This document shows, piece after piece, positions 62,520 to 64,000 of a DNA stretch of 64,000 nucleotides. The position numbers and the translations under genes were made by a program. The DNA is from Nematopogon swammerdamellus (Eukaryota > Arthropoda > Insecta > Lepidoptera > Adelidae). Below the pieces are notes generated by a model. That model worked only from the letters and a program-made list of their open reading frames with translations, was not told the DNA's origin and did no database searches. Numbering within the stretch: position 1 is the first letter of the stretch; the number at the start of each line of letters is the position of its first letter. The stretch lies in NCBI GenBank assembly GCA_946902875.1, contig OX336340.1:4175739-4239738 (forward strand), read 5' to 3'.

Positions 62520-63165
62520 GCAGTGGACCCATCATATTGGGCAGTGGCAGCGATATTGAAGAGTTTAGTAGCAGCCGTAGGCTGGGGACGATCATCTGGT
62601 TCTATGTACGGTGGCCTTACGTCAACTGCGCGCCTCGCCACGCCGACGCGGCCGGCGATGCGATTGGAATACTAACGGCGCAACTCGGATCCTTGGCTTC
62701 AAAACGCTAACCATTCTGAGGCGACACGTATCCGCCGATGCCACCCACCGGTATAGAAGCGTATATCACAATCCAACCAGCTCGCACGAAATAAACAAAG
62801 GCTTTGTGGGAAACTCGCGGCCGAGTTACTTTTTTTCCGAGAGCTCTCTGCGGAATTCTGATGTTCTGTGTCTTCTATTATTCCGACCGATATATTATTG
62901 TTGTGTCTGACTCGGAAACTCATGAATGCTTCGCCGGGAGCTACTGAACTCCAATAATAACCTGACAAATCGTACGCGCCCATTAAGATACCTCTGGACA
63001 ATGGAGCTATCTAAACTGATGATGGGAATGACTGGTGCGGCCGTGTGGATGTACCGGAGAGGGCGTTTAAGTGAGTGGAAGTGTACCGTTGGACGGAAGC
63101 CGCGCGTCCCGCCGCCGCTAGAGGCATTGACACGTAATATCATCTCGTACCTATACGGACGTACT
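62520..63165. other. Unassigned, CpG-containing region
   Basis: Several overlapping frames (62611-62910, 62699-63001, 62926-63234), none recognised. Not matched to the families above. Confidence 0.3.
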
Positions 63166-63168
63166 GTG

Positions 63169-63255
63169 TACCGCGTGGGGCCGGTACTTAAAAATAATAT
63201 CCCCACTGCATCTCTCCGTGCATGCACGTCGTAAAAGGCGACCAAAGGATAAGAA
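63169..63255 (+). repeat. Family C / SINE head fragment
   Basis: ACCGCGTGGGGCCGGTACTT, CCCCACTGCATCTCTCC and GTCGTAAAAGGCGACCAAAG. Only the head remains. Confidence 0.65.
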
Positions 63256-63349
63256 CGTTCGGTCGCATAATTTAATGAAATATTTGTAATTGAAAAATTT
63301 AAGGGTCCCTTGATTTCGGTTTTTTTTATCAGTACCATCTGACAACGCT

Positions 63350-63720
63350 GGTTTTTTTTTATGGAAACTGACACGGTTGGCTACATCACCTACAACATCC
63401 GTGATGTCAGCCCATAACACCGGGTGAACTAGGTGCCATGTCAGTGCTTCCCTTCATTTCATGTCGGCTACACTGAACTGGACAGAAAACACGGACTATT
63501 TACATAGCCGTTTCGACCGACGTTTCTTTCAGTGCGGTGGTATCAACCCTGGTTGGATAAACCTTACCACCTAGTAAGGTAAGAAGGGAAGGGACCTACA
63601 GTTTTACGTGGAATCCGAACCACGGTCAGCCTCCAACGGTCGAGCGGTCACCATGGTCAGTACATGGTTGCTTAACAACAGTCGACCGACCGCACTGCTG
63701 AGCTACCGAGGCTGACAAAA
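63350..63720 (-). repeat. Family S SINE, tRNA/5S head, full length
   Basis: Minus strand: GTCAGCCTCGGTAGCTCAGC (box A), GTCGACTGTTGTTAAGCAAC, TGACCGTGGTTCGGATTCC (box B-like), ACTGTAGGTCCCTTCCCTTC, GGTTGATACCACCGCACTGA, GCACTGACATGGCACCTAG, AACCGTGTCAGTTTCCAT, then A run. The 5S-like centre carries a ~25-bp deletion. Confidence 0.85.
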
Positions 63721-63724
63721 GGTA

Positions 63725-64000
63725 TCATTCGATTTTGCCGGTGGTCAGGTCTAACATTGTCGCTGATGATGACCCAGGCGGCAATGCGCGGTGTCGCGCC
63801 TAGCTCTTGAGGTCGCCGGGTTAATCGTCTGGCCTTTTTTCTCAAACGATGGAATTATACGAAGGTCAGCCGCCGCCGTCGACTTACTAATTGACTTATT
63901 ATAATAAGGATAGACGTGATTATGTAAAGCGTAGAAATCGCTGATTCATCGAGAATATCTTCCGGCCCTTTTTTCACCTTCGCAATATTTTCTTCATCAA
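63725..64000. other. Unassigned window end
   Basis: GCGGCAATGCGCGGTGTCGC and CAGCCGCCGCCGTCGAC give local GC richness. No feature supported. Confidence 0.35.

Noticed and set aside
62895..63374. 159-codon minus frame
   Set aside because: It crosses a family C/SINE head and unrelated DNA; no domain recognised and not continuous with any known element.
1..64000. Telomeric (TTAGG)n or rDNA arrays
   Set aside because: No run of TTAGG/CCTAA and no 18S/28S-like sequence seen.

Overview
The window looks like AT-rich insect nuclear DNA, most probably from a moth or butterfly. The evidence is the scattered GTAGGTAC-type AT-rich spacer, GACA/GTCT-cored dispersed repeats, Helitron-like elements ending in CTAG, a mariner, jockey-like LINE ends and many SINE copies. 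I found no host gene that can be named with confidence and no real tRNA, rRNA, operon or CRISPR array. Almost every open frame is a transposon remnant or the by-product of a tandem or inverted repeat. The best hints of host sequence are a TATA-box/micro-exon candidate near 57.5 kb and a GC-rich, exon-like patch near 48 kb. Species and chromosome cannot be read from the sequence; such TE density suits a heterochromatic or sex-linked block, but that is inference.

Repeat families (local names). Family S: a SINE of about 350 bp with one shared core and poly(A) tail but several heads: a chimeric tRNA/5S rRNA head, a Leu/Ser-tRNA-like head, and a head beginning ACCGTGTGGGGCCGGTAC. Family A: 250-420 bp, with a (GACA)n core, a GTGCGAG...CTCGC hairpin end and an end reading GGATACGGAACCCTAAAAA. 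Family C: 200-350 bp, sharing the ACCGTGTGGGGCCGGTAC head and carrying an internal GTGTTGTGCTG/CAGCACAACAC hairpin. Family H: Helitron-like, starting TC and ending in a bulged GC hairpin plus CTAG or CTAA. Family F: 5'-truncated retroelement tails coding a W-D-A-T domain. Family J: jockey-like LINE 3' ends. Family G: LINE tails ending in TATC repeats. Family E: a dispersed repeat beginning ACCCGACTRCG.

Layout. 0-5.6 kb: A, S and C copies, ending in a SINE that contains a 62-bp tandem array. 5.6-13 kb: mostly unassigned AT-rich DNA with H, C and F fragments. 13-17 kb: a foldback Helitron-like element with a 67/68-bp minisatellite and an F tail at its centre. 17-28 kb: C, A, S and J copies, a hAT MITE with a clear TSD, a 1.5-kb TSD-flanked DNA transposon and two small foldbacks. 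28-34 kb: a second foldback Helitron, a 412-bp near-perfect foldback, and A and S copies. 34-41 kb: SINEs, LINE ends and a 20-bp minisatellite. 41-45 kb: an internally deleted mariner, then a 1.83-kb near-perfect palindrome. 45-54 kb: LINE pieces and a three-layer nest (Helitron, then a 9-bp-TSD TIR element, then a LINE tail). 54-57 kb: a hAT-like element with a perfect 8-bp TSD, and a second 9-bp-TSD element carrying a tRNA-like domain. 57-64 kb: the candidate promoter, a 5'-truncated LINE, degenerate repeats and a full-length SINE.

The parts interact as parasites. LINE 3' ends resemble SINE tails, so the LINEs probably mobilise the SINEs. Nested insertions with target-site duplications give relative ages. 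Inverted duplications recur at scales from 33 bp to 1.8 kb.
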